Assembly: GCF_017741815.1 (NCBI RefSeq)
Contig: NZ_JAGHMF010000045.1
Span: 1-64,000 of the forward strand
DNA from: Rhizobium sp. 16-488-2b
Lineage (GTDB): Bacteria; Pseudomonadota; Alphaproteobacteria; Rhizobiales; Rhizobiaceae
DNA: 64,000 nucleotides
Direction of reading: 5' to 3'
Below are positions 1 through 8,780 of the stretch, in pieces. A program made the translations under genes and the position numbers. Every line of letters starts with the position of its first letter. The stretch's first letter is position 1. The notes below the pieces were generated by a model. That model worked only from the letters and a program-made list of their open reading frames with translations. It ran no database searches and had not been told where the DNA came from.

Positions 1-99
1 CGGCCGCCGAAAAATCCTCAATTCGCCCTGTCGTCCACGTCGGCATAAGTGGGGAATTTTACTTCGGCGCTAATGGGGAAAATTCACCCGGCATTGACA
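1..99. mobile_element. Remnant of an IS21-like element end
   Basis: The first 99 bases carry repeated GGGGAA(T)TTT-type motifs (around 52-60, 75-84) spaced by CGGCGC or CCCGGC blocks and end in CATTGACA at 92-99. Read on the minus strand this is TGTCAATGCCGGGTGAATTT followed by further TTCCCC repeats, the look of the ends of rhizobial IS21-family elements. The body would lie left of the window. The dehydrogenase reading frame to the right runs into it and stops there, which supports an insertion junction at 99/100. The family assignment is from recall of end motifs only. Confidence 0.45.
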
Positions 100-432
100 G
101 CCGGAAACACCCTCCAGAAGAGGCGATCCCGCTAGAAGTACGGATGTCGCCGCCCCTTGCGCAATTGTCTTACGCAGATGCTCGGGTGTCCTGAGACCAC
201 CGGTGTGCTTCCGAAGTCCGGTGGCGATCGCTCCGGGGTTGAGAGCATTCGACGTGATGCCATCGTTGGCCCACTGCCTCGCAATACCGATAGTCATCAG
301 GATGCAGGCCGTTTTCGACTGTGCGTAGGCAAGCAGCGGATCGTAGGGAATGGAATTGAAATCCGGGAACTGGCGCACAAAAACTATCGTCAAGTCAAAC
401 ACGGACGATCGCATACGCCGCAATAACATCAA
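70..432 (-). pseudogene. Short-chain dehydrogenase/reductase fragment, disrupted
   Basis: The frame encodes the catalytic and C-terminal part of an SDR oxidoreductase: YAQSKTA carries the YxxSK catalytic Tyr-Lys pair, followed by GITSNALNPGAIATGL, the usual stretch after the active site. The N-terminal Rossmann fold with its TGxxxGxG NAD(P) motif is absent upstream, and the last codons (from VSG onward) are read out of the IS-like end at the window edge. It is thus truncated at both ends and almost certainly non-functional. Its 5' end abuts the start of the next gene on the opposite strand. Confidence 0.7.
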
Positions 433-863
433 TGCTTGACGCAGTGAATAGGCAACTGCAGCATTCTGAGAGGACTAAGGTTCAGAGTTATCCAATACGG
501 GGAACGTATCAGGTGAAACAAGCAATTCAGAGTTTGATCGAGGGATACCGTGACGCTGCTGTAAGTCTCGAACTTGAATCGGACCAGCCCAGTTGGGAAA
601 CTGACAAAAGCAATCTTCTGTTTGGTATAGAGCGGATGGCTAATGCGGCGCGGTTAATCGAGAAGTTAACCGGTGTGAAGGTCGATTGGCAGAGCGACGT
701 CGAATATGTGATCCGGCACAGTGGCTGGATGTTCACGCATGGACAAATCGCGTACTCCGATAAGCTTGCAGATAAGGAGTATTCACTGCGAGTTGCGACG
801 GAGGGGATGCGGATAGATCATTGCGGCGAGCAAAGGCTGATGCAAGGCCATATTGTCGCGTGA
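432..863 (+). CDS. Hypothetical protein, 143 aa
   Basis: I do not recognise the family. The protein is mixed and largely helical, with a conserved-looking core (SNLLFGIERMANAARLIEK, then RHSGWMF) and no signal peptide or membrane segment. The ATG at 432 directly abuts the divergent dehydrogenase remnant. There is no strong ribosome site in front of 432, so an internal start is possible. It could be a small cargo gene left after the insertion events on its left. Confidence 0.5.
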   Translation: MLDAVNRQLQHSERTKVQSYPIRGTYQVKQAIQSLIEGYRDAAVSLELESDQPSWETDKSNLLFGIERMANAARLIEKLTGVKVDWQSDVEYVIRHSGWMFTHGQIAYSDKLADKEYSLRVATEGMRIDHCGEQRLMQGHIVA

Positions 864-1128
864 CGCAAAGTCGTCGGCAATTTCGGTCTTTGCTGACATC
901 ACAACAACCCAGTGGTGAGCGACGCCGACCCCGGTGCACAGCGTGCCGACCAGTGGCGTTTGGGCTCACTCGCCACGCAAGAACAGAAATAACGGCCAGT
1001 CGCTCTGGACGGCTAGATCTCTGGCTGACAAAAAGAAGCCATCGCGCGATGGCGGGGCAATGGCGCTGATCCAGAGTGGGCACACGACGTCGAACGCGTG
1101 CCAAGGTTCCGTGCCGGCTGACGTTTTT

Positions 1129-1404
1129 TCAATTCACCACTCGTCTGGCTGTGCTCTGCCTTGGCGGCGCATATCGACCTATGGAAACGAGATATTGAGC
1201 TATCTCGAAAATCAGGTGATCCCGTCGACCGTACTTCTCGCCGATAGCTAGGATCTGCGGCTCTGTGGCAATATAATCCTCCGGCGACAAATCGGCATCG
1301 CCAAGGAGGAAGCCAGTTCCTCCCATTACGGCGACGATATCGCACCCGATGTCAGCGACGTCCTGGACAAAGTTCGGGATCTGATCTTCGGTCATCGTCT
1401 TCAT
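1129..1404 (-). CDS. Hypothetical protein, 91 aa
   Basis: Small acidic protein of unknown family beginning MKTMTEDQIPNF. I chose the ATG at 1404 because AAGGAG lies seven bases upstream; the frame is open further (to 1470) but has no better start. The protein contains a glycine-rich stretch (AVMGGTGFLLGDADLSPEDY) and no membrane segment. The neighbours give no functional hint. Confidence 0.55.
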   Translation of the reverse strand: MKTMTEDQIPNFVQDVADIGCDIVAVMGGTGFLLGDADLSPEDYIATEPQILAIGEKYGRRDHLIFEIAQYLVSIGRYAPPRQSTARRVVN

Positions 1405-1799
1405 GAGCAACTCCTTCGGGTAGAGCGCGGTTACTATGGCCATGCCATCAGGGTTTGCCAAGTCACACATCTGTGGTTACTGCAGGCAGGCCGCCGCGGC
1501 GACGAGTGGGTCTATGTTGGATCGGTCGGTGCCGGCCACACCCTGTTAGAGTGTGGAGAGCCAAGAGAGCTTCAGGGGCTCTAAGCCCTCCACGCGCCGA
1601 GAAGGCTAAGGGAGACTGTCTCGGCGATAGAGAATTCACTGCGCACAATAATGTTCCATCGTCCGGAGATGGCAGCGTCTAAGCGAAGCGATGGTGGCAA
1701 GCCTACTTAAGAATTCGCACCGCGCGGAATACAAGCCCCAGCCGGCGGCGGCGACGAAGGCGGACTGGCGGCGCATAGCCGAGGGCGACTAGGGTGTGT
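1405..1799. other. Intergenic region with consecutive hairpins
   Basis: No convincing gene fills this 395-base stretch. It holds a run of perfect inverted repeats: CCACAC/GTGTGG (1536-1556), AGAGCC/GGCTCT (1557-1582), CGCCGAGA/TCTCGGCG (1595-1626) and CCATC/GATGG (1656-1672). Such close packing suggests a structured RNA or a mobile-element end, but I recognise no known RNA class. A 33-codon reading frame (1691-1792) ending KADWRRIAEGD is present and could be the tail of a lost gene. Confidence 0.4.
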
Positions 1800-2387
1800 T
1801 CACGCTTTGTCGTACCGATCCAGCAGCATTCTGATTTGACTGTTTTGCTCACGAAGCTTGGCACTCAATTGTTTCCGGAGCTCCTCGATCTCGTCGTCGA
1901 GAACGGATGCGCGTTCAGCGGCGGTTGGTTCCAGGGACTTAGTTGCCTCTTCCCCCGCGCGCGGCGCAACTGCTTTGGCACGATCCTTCGGACTAGGTGC
2001 GGATCTGATTTTCTCGATGGCTTCACCAGACGTATCGAACCCGTCGACGGTTGGCTTTGCCGGAGCGATCGAGCTCTTCGACGTCTCATCTGGCAGTTCA
2101 ACGTTTTCTGCGGGCGTGTCGCGGCTTTCGCTTACGCTCGCATTCGGCGACGGTTCTGTGGGTCGGATCTTGGTCCGACTCCCTAGCGGCGCCTTGTCTT
2201 CTTCGACCGTGGATTCTTCGGCGTGAGCAGTTATCGAAGTGGCGGCTGTAGTCGCCGGCTGATCCGATGACGTTTCGTCCAGTTCCTCGGGTGGAGGTAA
2301 CGCGCGACCTTCTGGCGCTTGTTCCTCGTCCGCCCTGGTGCGCGAGGCGAAGCTCTTCAACACCTGCCATGGTGATCGCATCGGCAC
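1800..2387 (-). CDS. SyrB-like small protein with C-terminal coiled coil
   Basis: A 195-aa low-complexity protein rich in Ala, Glu, Ser and Thr, ending in a charged helix (DEIEELRKQLSAKLREQNSQ). The C-terminal layout (acidic EE followed by LRKxLxxKLRxxN) resembles the end of rhizobial SyrB-type proteins and of the next gene, so the two are probably distant paralogues. It lacks the transposase-like helix-turn-helix found in some SyrB proteins. The frame starts GTG-CCG-ATG, so Met3 (2381) is an equally good start. Function is unknown; SyrB is described as a negative regulator of symbiosis gene expression in Sinorhizobium, and transfer of that role here is only inference. Confidence 0.55.
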   Translation of the reverse strand: MPMRSPWQVLKSFASRTRADEEQAPEGRALPPPEELDETSSDQPATTAATSITAHAEESTVEEDKAPLGSRTKIRPTEPSPNASVSESRDTPAENVELPDETSKSSIAPAKPTVDGFDTSGEAIEKIRSAPSPKDRAKAVAPRAGEEATKSLEPTAAERASVLDDEIEELRKQLSAKLREQNSQIRMLLDRYDKA

Positions 2388-2504
2388 TTACCCCCGACTC
2401 GTTATCGTCGGTGGATTGTACCGAGCAGGTAGCGGGGCTTGCAATGCAAGTCCCGCCCTAAGTGATAGTCAGCGTCACGATTTATATCGGAGACTGCCGG
2501 CGCC

Positions 2505-2939
2505 TCAGACTGTTCCAAGCTTTTTGCGAAGCTCAGCGTTCTCAGCGCGCAGCTTCTCGGACAGTTCCTTGCGCAGCTTCTGGTTTTCTTCTTCCAGCTT
2601 CAGCAGTTCCGAGAAACCATCAACCGCTGCAGCAGTGGCTTCCGCCTTGCGCGGCCCGCCGCTCTTGCCTGGCTGGGTCTTCGCAACGACGGCAGGCTTC
2701 TTCGACGCAGCCGGCGACTTGGCGGTCGGTGCGCTGGTCGCAGCTTCGCTGGCGTCAGCTTTCTTTTTGCCTGGGCCACGCGTTTTCTTCACTGCTACGC
2801 TAACTGACGCACTGGCAACAGATTCCCCGGCAGCTTTGGACTTGCGCGGGGCGCGGGTTTTCTTTTCCCTGGACGCCGCAGACTTATCCGCTGGCGCGGT
2901 TTCAGCTGTAGGGGACATACTGGTTTCGTCAGCCATCAT
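2505..2939 (-). CDS. SyrB-like regulator protein
   Basis: A 144-aa protein with a Lys/Ala/Ser/Pro-rich, histone-tail-like N-terminal two thirds (repeated KKTRxPxK blocks) and a C-terminal helix LLKLEEENQKLRKELSEK followed by LRAENAELRKKLG. That C-terminus closely matches my memory of SyrB/SyrB2 proteins of rhizobia. The helix-turn-helix segment present in some family members is missing, so DNA binding would have to come from the basic tail. The start overlaps the end of the preceding gene (2929-3171), implying translational coupling. Confidence 0.65.
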   Translation of the reverse strand: MMADETSMSPTAETAPADKSAASREKKTRAPRKSKAAGESVASASVSVAVKKTRGPGKKKADASEAATSAPTAKSPAASKKPAVVAKTQPGKSGGPRKAEATAAAVDGFSELLKLEEENQKLRKELSEKLRAENAELRKKLGTV

Positions 2940-3171
2940 TGTAATCCTTGAGATCGATTGAATTGTTTGCGACCGTCTCTAGTCTCTGCCAGTATGGATC
3001 AAATATGGTTTCCAACTCATTGACGAAGAAACTATGCACTTTCGCTCCCTTTTTGCCAGTGCTGAGCATCAAACGAAGCGCGTTATTCTGTGCTGTCAGA
3101 AAAGCAGGGTCTTCTGTCCAACAGCTTGTCCTCGCCCTCTGCGGGAGTTGACCTTCGCTGTCACGAGACAA
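2929..3171 (-). CDS. Hypothetical protein, 80 aa
   Basis: Small protein of unknown family with a helical C-terminal part (LMLSTGKKGAKVHSFFVNEL, then IFDPYWQRLETVANNSIDL). Its stop codon overlaps the ATG of the SyrB-like gene, so the two are likely co-transcribed and coupled. The frame opens with a TTG at 3171; a downstream start is possible because the first 15 residues look less protein-like than the rest. Confidence 0.5.
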   Translation of the reverse strand: MSRDSEGQLPQRARTSCWTEDPAFLTAQNNALRLMLSTGKKGAKVHSFFVNELETIFDPYWQRLETVANNSIDLKDYNDG

Positions 3172-3180
3172 GAAGTAGAG

Positions 3181-3210
3181 AGGGCCGCAAACCGTTCAGT
3201 TTGCGGCCCT
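3181..3210 (-). terminator. Strong hairpin between lipoprotein gene and SyrB-like pair
   Basis: A perfect 12-bp stem (AGGGCCGCAAAC / GTTTGCGGCCCT) with a six-base loop lies six bases after the lipoprotein stop codon. No long U tract follows on the minus strand, so termination may be partial. A degenerate copy of this hairpin occurs near 24000 beside a remnant of a lipoprotein paralogue. Confidence 0.65.
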
Positions 3211-3215
3211 GTTGT

Positions 3216-5237
3216 TTACTGCGTGGCCCTGCTAAGCTCGGCGAGGCGGTCGTTGATCAGTAGCATCGATACGCGCAGCGCGGCGGCCGCGTCGTCGTCC
3301 GGAAGCTGCCATGCCGCAGCTACGAGCTCCGGCTTGCTGTCTTTCGTCACCTTGGCCGCGAGCGCATTCAGCAATTCTGCTTCGACCTTCGGATCCTCGG
3401 CGACCTTCGACAGTTTCAAAAGCTGCTCCGCGGAAAGTCGGGGCAGATATTCCGCGCCACTTGAAGAGCGCGTATCGACGAGCGCCGCCGCCACTTCCTT
3501 GCCGCGGGCGTCGATCAGTTTGTCGAAGGCGCTTGGGCCAGAACTCGTGGCGACCAGAGCTTCGGCCGGTAGCCACCAGTTCGGGCTTTTGAGACCTGTG
3601 GAGCGTGCTTTATCCCAAGCCTCCGTCGCGTTGCCGTCGACGGACAGAACGAAGGCTAGATAGCGAGACATTACCTGTGATGGATCGCGGGCTGCCGTGG
3701 CTGAGTTTGCAACGACCTCCACCTGCTTCGCTTTCTTCGCGTAGACAACGGCGCCCATGATACCGTCGAGGCCGTTCTTCCACCCGTCCGTCTGCGAAAC
3801 GATGGCGACGGTCTGGTCGAGAACTGTCTCGTCGCTCGAGCCGGTCGCTCCCAGTATCAGAGTTCGGGCCATGCTTTGGGCCAACGCGCTCGAGTCTCCG
3901 CCTAGACGAGCGATCGGTTCGCAAGCTTTGACCAGCGGGACGATCAAATCGTCTCGCTTTGCCGCAACCACGATATTGATGGAGTTTTCGCAAAGCGAGA
4001 CCGCCGGGTGACCACCAGGATCGGAAGTTACCGCCACCTGCGTGAGCGGGACGATCTTTTCGAGGCCCTTTCCGGTATCAACCTGCTCGCGCGCGATCTG
4101 AAGGAGCGGCGTGGGGTAGGAGGAGAGACGATCTAGCAGTCCAAGGGCCGCATCCTTGTCGTCTGTGTTCTCAACGGCTGTCTTGACCACGAGGAATGGT
4201 GAATCGATGACGGCCGTGGCGGTGGACGCCTGCAAGACCTTCAGGCGTTCCTTGGCCGACAGCGCCCAAGTCCCGGCCTTCATCAGGGCCGTATTGAACG
4301 CTTCGATTTCCGGCTCCTTTACTTGCGCCAAGACCGCTTTCTCCTGCTCGGGGCCAAGCGAGGCGATTTCAGCCAGAAGCTCGTTGCGCTTGCTCGGTTC
4401 GACATAAGAGGCCAAGGACAGAAGAGCTTCGGTCGGCGGCGGGTTCTCCCTGAAGTTATAGAGGCCAGAAAGCATTCTGCCAGCTAGATTGCTTTGTTCC
4501 TGTCCGTCCTTCGTGTCCTTGACGATCCGGGAGATCAGGGTCTCGTGTGTTTTGAGACTGAGCGTGTTGGTGAACTTCGACATAAACCTCTGAAGCGCCA
4601 GCGGGTCCTGAAGGGCTGGCGCCTTGAGGAAGATGTCATAGATGACGGTGGTTTCCGCATCTGACCTTCCTGGGATGATTTCCTTTGCGAGGTCCGCTGC
4701 AAAGTCCGGATACCCACCGGAAAACTCTTTCTGGACGTTCGGAACCCCTAGCGCCTGCCCGACGCTGACGATGGCGCTATCCGCCTCCGCCTGCTTGCCC
4801 AGGAACTGAAGCCGCGTGATGAGACTGACCGCGGTGTCGAGGCTTCTGTTGTTCTTGGTCTTCATCAATTCCGGGATGGCGGCGACGATGATCCCGGTCA
4901 CGCACGCATCGGTCTTAAGTGCGGCGCAGACGCCTCTGCTTGCCTGCAGCCGTTCGATCTCCTTGGTGAGATCGGGGAAGGACAGCGTTCCGATCTTCTC
5001 GCCGGATGCGACCTTTACGGAGACCTGCGTGGTCTTGAGGTCGTCGGTTCCGAGCTTCTTGATCTTATCGGAGGCGGAGAGATATGCCTGATACTTGTCC
5101 CAGTCCCCTTTCTGAGCCGCGCCTTGTATTTCGTTGGCGGCGTCGACGAACAGCGCGTTCGCATCTTTCTCGGGGTCGCTGCAGGCAGACAGGCCTGCGA
5201 GCGTCATGCCTGCAATTAAAAGACGAATCAATTTCAT
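3216..5237 (-). CDS. Large helical lipoprotein of unknown function
   Basis: A 673-aa exported lipoprotein. The N-terminus has a basic start, a hydrophobic segment and a lipobox LSAC with the modified Cys at about residue 19. The rest is almost wholly alpha-helical with repeat-like units (for example VSLITRLQFLGKQAEAD), as in TPR or HEAT-type solenoids, and no catalytic motif is evident. It is expected to sit on the periplasmic face of an envelope membrane as a scaffold or binding protein. The start ATG follows a GGGAAT stretch. A deletion-bearing remnant of a paralogue lies at about 24001-24105. Confidence 0.7.
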   Translation of the reverse strand: MKLIRLLIAGMTLAGLSACSDPEKDANALFVDAANEIQGAAQKGDWDKYQAYLSASDKIKKLGTDDLKTTQVSVKVASGEKIGTLSFPDLTKEIERLQASRGVCAALKTDACVTGIIVAAIPELMKTKNNRSLDTAVSLITRLQFLGKQAEADSAIVSVGQALGVPNVQKEFSGGYPDFAADLAKEIIPGRSDAETTVIYDIFLKAPALQDPLALQRFMSKFTNTLSLKTHETLISRIVKDTKDGQEQSNLAGRMLSGLYNFRENPPPTEALLSLASYVEPSKRNELLAEIASLGPEQEKAVLAQVKEPEIEAFNTALMKAGTWALSAKERLKVLQASTATAVIDSPFLVVKTAVENTDDKDAALGLLDRLSSYPTPLLQIAREQVDTGKGLEKIVPLTQVAVTSDPGGHPAVSLCENSINIVVAAKRDDLIVPLVKACEPIARLGGDSSALAQSMARTLILGATGSSDETVLDQTVAIVSQTDGWKNGLDGIMGAVVYAKKAKQVEVVANSATAARDPSQVMSRYLAFVLSVDGNATEAWDKARSTGLKSPNWWLPAEALVATSSGPSAFDKLIDARGKEVAAALVDTRSSSGAEYLPRLSAEQLLKLSKVAEDPKVEAELLNALAAKVTKDSKPELVAAAWQLPDDDAAAALRVSMLLINDRLAELSRATQ

Positions 5238-5690
5238 AATATTCCCCTCTAGTGCCGGTGGCGGGAGGCAAATATCACAAAAAGTAAAACCTGAGAATGT
5301 TCTTTTCGATTACATGCTAAACGTCGAGATGTATTTCGGGCAGCAGCTTTTTATCCACCTGCGACCTCCCCTAAAAGTAAGTATAGGGCGACAAACCTGG
5401 ACGCAGCAGTTCGGTATCGGACAGGTACGACGCCTACGTGCCAATAACGTGGTTCTTATTGGTCGCTTCCTCTTAACAAGTGGACACGCCGAGATCGCCC
5501 CATACAGAGTCCTCAGTTCCTGTCGCGAATGGTGACAAGCGTCTGAGTGTAGGCCGGCTTTGCAGAGCGTTGCCGGCCTCGATCGTTGCCGGAGACGCCC
5601 TGCAATCTGACTTCGTCATATTCCCCGGCCCCAGAACTGAAAGCAATCTGCGCGAGACAGATGTCTTTCAGCCGATCGCAAATGCTTATT
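5238..5690. other. Intergenic region without recognisable genes
   Basis: The 453 bases between the lipoprotein start and the small membrane protein hold only short overlapping frames on both strands with no family signal. The lipoprotein promoter should lie in the first 100 bases. I see no strong repeat or RNA structure. Confidence 0.5.
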
Positions 5691-5930
5691 TCAAGCGCTT
5701 TGACGCTTTGTGACTGCCGAGATGAGCACGGCAAGCACGATCCCGCATAGGAGGCCGATTCCGCCCGTCAACCCGAGATGTGCGAAGACCATCGACTTGG
5801 GCTCAGCGTCGAGAGGATGACTACTTGTAATGACGGACAGGGGAATTTGCATACCGAGCAGTGTTGGCCGGGTGACGATACCCACTGCAATACCGATTAC
5901 AGTGCAAACTGCAACAATCAAGGCATTCAT
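5691..5930 (-). CDS. Small two-helix membrane protein
   Basis: A 79-aa protein with two hydrophobic segments: MNALIVAVCTVIGIAVGIV at the N-terminus and a C-terminal GGIGLLCGIVLAVLISAV, joined by a short polar loop. I chose Met at 5930 because AAAGG lies about ten bases upstream and homologous small membrane proteins tend to begin at the first helix; the frame extends to 6008. No family or function recognised. Confidence 0.55.
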   Translation of the reverse strand: MNALIVAVCTVIGIAVGIVTRPTLLGMQIPLSVITSSHPLDAEPKSMVFAHLGLTGGIGLLCGIVLAVLISAVTKRQSA

Positions 5931-6094
5931 TGTCAGGACCTTTCTTTTCATCCATCGCTGTTGATTGAAACTCGATGGGCTTGCTTGATGAGAAATCCAG
6001 AGCAACATTTCGGCGCTCTGGCGCGTTTCATACCGGAAGTGAATTCTTGATCTTCGGCGCCGCAGAGATCTGTCTCGTCGGCGCCGGCTGAACT

Positions 6095-7819
6095 TTAGAT
6101 GCGCGCGCCTACGGCAAGAAGTTGCTCGAGGTTATGCTTCTCGATGCCCTGTTTGATGAAAGCGGCCATTGGCTTCGTTCCATCGCGACGGCTCGCGTTG
6201 ATGTCGGCCCCCATCGAGACCAGAAGCTTCACCATCGCGAGATCTTCATCGCGATTGATGCTAATGCCCCATAACTTGTCGTCCATAATGTCGACGATCG
6301 TTGATGGCGGAACAGACGGCACCTTTGCAAGCATGGCGGTGGCGATCTGGAAATCTCTGCTCTGTCCTGACCTGACGCGGTCCAGCGCAAGCGCCCAAAC
6401 AGGAACGAGTTCGTTGCGGGCCTGGTAGGCTCCCATCAGAGCCGCGCTCGGCCCATTGTCAACGCAGCCATACTGCGAAATCAAGCCGTACCCTTTCTGG
6501 CGGGAATCTGTTATCGGTCCCGTGCCGTCGACAGCTTCGCCTACCAACCCTGGCCCTCTTCCAATGAAGGGAACGGCAATGTTGGGATTAGCGCCGATGT
6601 CGAGCAACCACTTTATGTATTCGAAGTTTCTCGCCACCGCCGCGTAGTACATTGGGGGTAGGCCAAGGCAATCGCGCTTGTTGGGATTGGCTCGCACCTG
6701 CTCCGCAAACTTCGCATCGTTTTGATACTGCGCTCCTGAGCTGTCCATCAGCATCACCAGCTGCGCGTAGTTGCCCGTGATCAGAACTCGGTTGCTCCCG
6801 TCGGATGGCAACCAGAAGCTACCCCACCAAGCGTCGTTTTTCGTTGCGTGCTTATATCCCGGCGAATCTATCCATATTGGAACCGTGATGTCATTACCCG
6901 CAAGCCCGAGGAGAAATCCGCGAGCCGTTCCTGCGGTATTGGCGCAACGACGGATAGATTCATCGATCTTCGAGATTGCAACACCTTTATCAAGCACCCC
7001 GGCGTCGATGAAAGATTTGACCGATGCAAACTTGTTGCTGTCTTCCGAGCAGACGGCGTCTTTCACGGTATCGAGCAGTGCTACGTTCGCAGAGGCTGCG
7101 CTTTGAACCGGGACGGCATTCGCCGCAGCGGCAGGGACCTGTGGTGCCGCTGGCTCTACATAAGCCTGGGCTGCTTGGCCTTGGCCAGACGCGACCACGA
7201 GCGGATTGGCGACATTCGCAGCAACTGGCTCCTGATAGGCGGCAGCCTGGACGCTCGGCAGAGCCGGCTCTGCATATGCGGCGGCATTTTGACCAACAGG
7301 AGCCTGCGCGTTTGCTTGTGGCATCTCCGGTTCAGCGAACGCCTGAGCAGCAACTGGCCGGGCTCCGGCCGAGCCCGCGGCCCGAGCGACCATTCCTCGA
7401 TCGATCTGGCCGTTTGTACTTTCATAAAGAGCGGCAATCTCGGCTTCGGAAATCTTGCCGGTTGGCCGACGACCGATCTTACTCTGAAAGTTTGCGATCG
7501 CCTGTCTGGTTCTGGCGCCGAAAGAACCATCCGGGACGCCTGCGTCAAACCCAAGCAGATTGAGACGCCTCTGAATCTCGGCCCGAAACGCTTTTCTTTC
7601 CGCCGCTTCGTTTTCTACCGTGAATACCTGCTGCTGACTGCGGTATACATCCTGCGGCTGACGTTGTTGCTGCTGATTTTGGTTCTGGACGCCTTGAGCA
7701 ACCCCCGCAGCGATTACACCGAAAATTCCCCGTACCAAATCGTCATTTGCCTGTGCGCCTGAGAACGCAAGGCAAGTCAAAATGGAAAGTGCCGAAAGAA
7801 CTGTAGACTTCAGTCTCAT
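6095..7819 (-). CDS. Secreted peptidoglycan-binding protein with ankyrin-like repeats
   Basis: A 574-aa exported protein. Residues 1-24 form a signal peptide ending AQA. A Gln/Asn-rich linker is followed at about 78-130 by a PG_binding_1 domain (RRLNLLGFDAGVPDGSFG, then TRQAIANFQ), the fold that binds cell wall. A long Ala/Pro/Gln-rich linker leads to a C-terminal half with ankyrin-like elements (MYYAAVARNFEYIKWLLDIG and DLAMVKLLVSMGADINASRR). It probably anchors to peptidoglycan in the periplasm and binds a partner through the repeats. It stands alone in transcription; the upstream region is AT-rich and likely holds the promoter. Confidence 0.7.
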   Translation of the reverse strand: MRLKSTVLSALSILTCLAFSGAQANDDLVRGIFGVIAAGVAQGVQNQNQQQQRQPQDVYRSQQQVFTVENEAAERKAFRAEIQRRLNLLGFDAGVPDGSFGARTRQAIANFQSKIGRRPTGKISEAEIAALYESTNGQIDRGMVARAAGSAGARPVAAQAFAEPEMPQANAQAPVGQNAAAYAEPALPSVQAAAYQEPVAANVANPLVVASGQGQAAQAYVEPAAPQVPAAAANAVPVQSAASANVALLDTVKDAVCSEDSNKFASVKSFIDAGVLDKGVAISKIDESIRRCANTAGTARGFLLGLAGNDITVPIWIDSPGYKHATKNDAWWGSFWLPSDGSNRVLITGNYAQLVMLMDSSGAQYQNDAKFAEQVRANPNKRDCLGLPPMYYAAVARNFEYIKWLLDIGANPNIAVPFIGRGPGLVGEAVDGTGPITDSRQKGYGLISQYGCVDNGPSAALMGAYQARNELVPVWALALDRVRSGQSRDFQIATAMLAKVPSVPPSTIVDIMDDKLWGISINRDEDLAMVKLLVSMGADINASRRDGTKPMAAFIKQGIEKHNLEQLLAVGARI

Positions 7820-8434
7820 TAGTACCGCCCCTTGCTACAAAAACCTCGCAGCCTGCCCCATTCCACTGGATGCACGCCACCGTTTCGCCGCAATCTTTAC
7901 AACCATAGAGCGGAAATTCAATACTTCCTTCGAAAGCTATTGCGCTTAACCTTACCAACAAGAAATTTTTCAAAACGAATAACGTTTTTCCATATATGGA
8001 GACAAAGAAGTAGAGCCTGCATAGCCTGGGATCAGATGTCTATTCTAAATTCTATTTTAGCTGTTTGATCGCCATTTACCTCTGTCAGAAAGGTAGTCAG
8101 CGAGTACGAAATTCTACGGGATTATCAACTATCAAGAAACAGCTGACTGCTTTAGCATGGCAAGTGCGCGCGGGAAGCAAACGTCGCCTCGGCTTACTGG
8201 GGGACGGCATCCCGATCATCGTGCGAGACAACCGAGATTTCGCCCCTCAAGGTTGAGGTGTCGGGGAAAAACGCGAGTGACCGATCTGTAGGTTGATTTG
8301 TTCTTCTCCCGGCGTCACCATTGCGGCCACTAGATCAATTTCGATGGAGCGCCGCCGTGCACAAGCAATCGTTGGAGCACAATGATCGTGTCTCAGACCA
8401 CGGACAGTTTCGTCTCCAGCTCAGAGAAGACGCA
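7820..8434. other. Long intergenic stretch, AT-rich promoter side then decayed DNA
   Basis: No supported gene. The part next to 7819 is AT-rich and is the probable promoter of the peptidoglycan-binding protein gene. From about 8060 the base composition rises and short frames appear on both strands without family signal, consistent with decayed coding sequence. Confidence 0.45.
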
Positions 8435-8700
8435 TTAATTATCGGGCCAGGCTGGCTCAGCTTCCGCGATAAGTCCCATGTCTCGGCTAGAGATGTCGAT
8501 CAGTCCCAAGATGACCGGGCCCGGTTCAGACTTATCCCACGGTGCAACGTCCGTGCGTTTGGCGGCAAGGGTGCCGTCTAGCGAGTTGTACCTATTTCCC
8601 GCGGTACAATCCGCTTCGATAGTGAGCTGATTGTCTTTGGCGGCAATACCTACCGCGCCATCCCCGGATCGAAAATGAGTATGGCGACCACGCCCTCCCC
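8435..8700 (-). pseudogene. C-terminal remnant of an unrecognised protein
   Basis: On the minus strand an open frame without a start codon runs from about 8700 to a TAA at 8435-8437. It reads like a genuine protein end (GIAAKDNQLTIEADCTAGNR, then VILGLIDISSRDMGLIAEAE) with plausible residue composition. I do not recognise the family. The absence of a start and the adjoining dnaE2 fragment suggest it is debris. Confidence 0.3.
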
Positions 8701-8780
8701 CGAACCCAAAACGATTGCTCGGTTACGGCCCGGCTCGAAACCTAAAGGTTGTTGAAGGCTATACGCTGCCGTCGATCTTA

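Noticed and set aside
3034..3663. 209-codon rightward frame across the lipoprotein 3' end
   Set aside because: Spans a terminator hairpin and runs antisense to the lipoprotein gene with no family signal.
6848..7762. 304-codon rightward frame opposite the peptidoglycan-binding protein gene
   Set aside because: Arg/Cys-rich shadow of the real gene on the other strand, which has a signal peptide and known domain.
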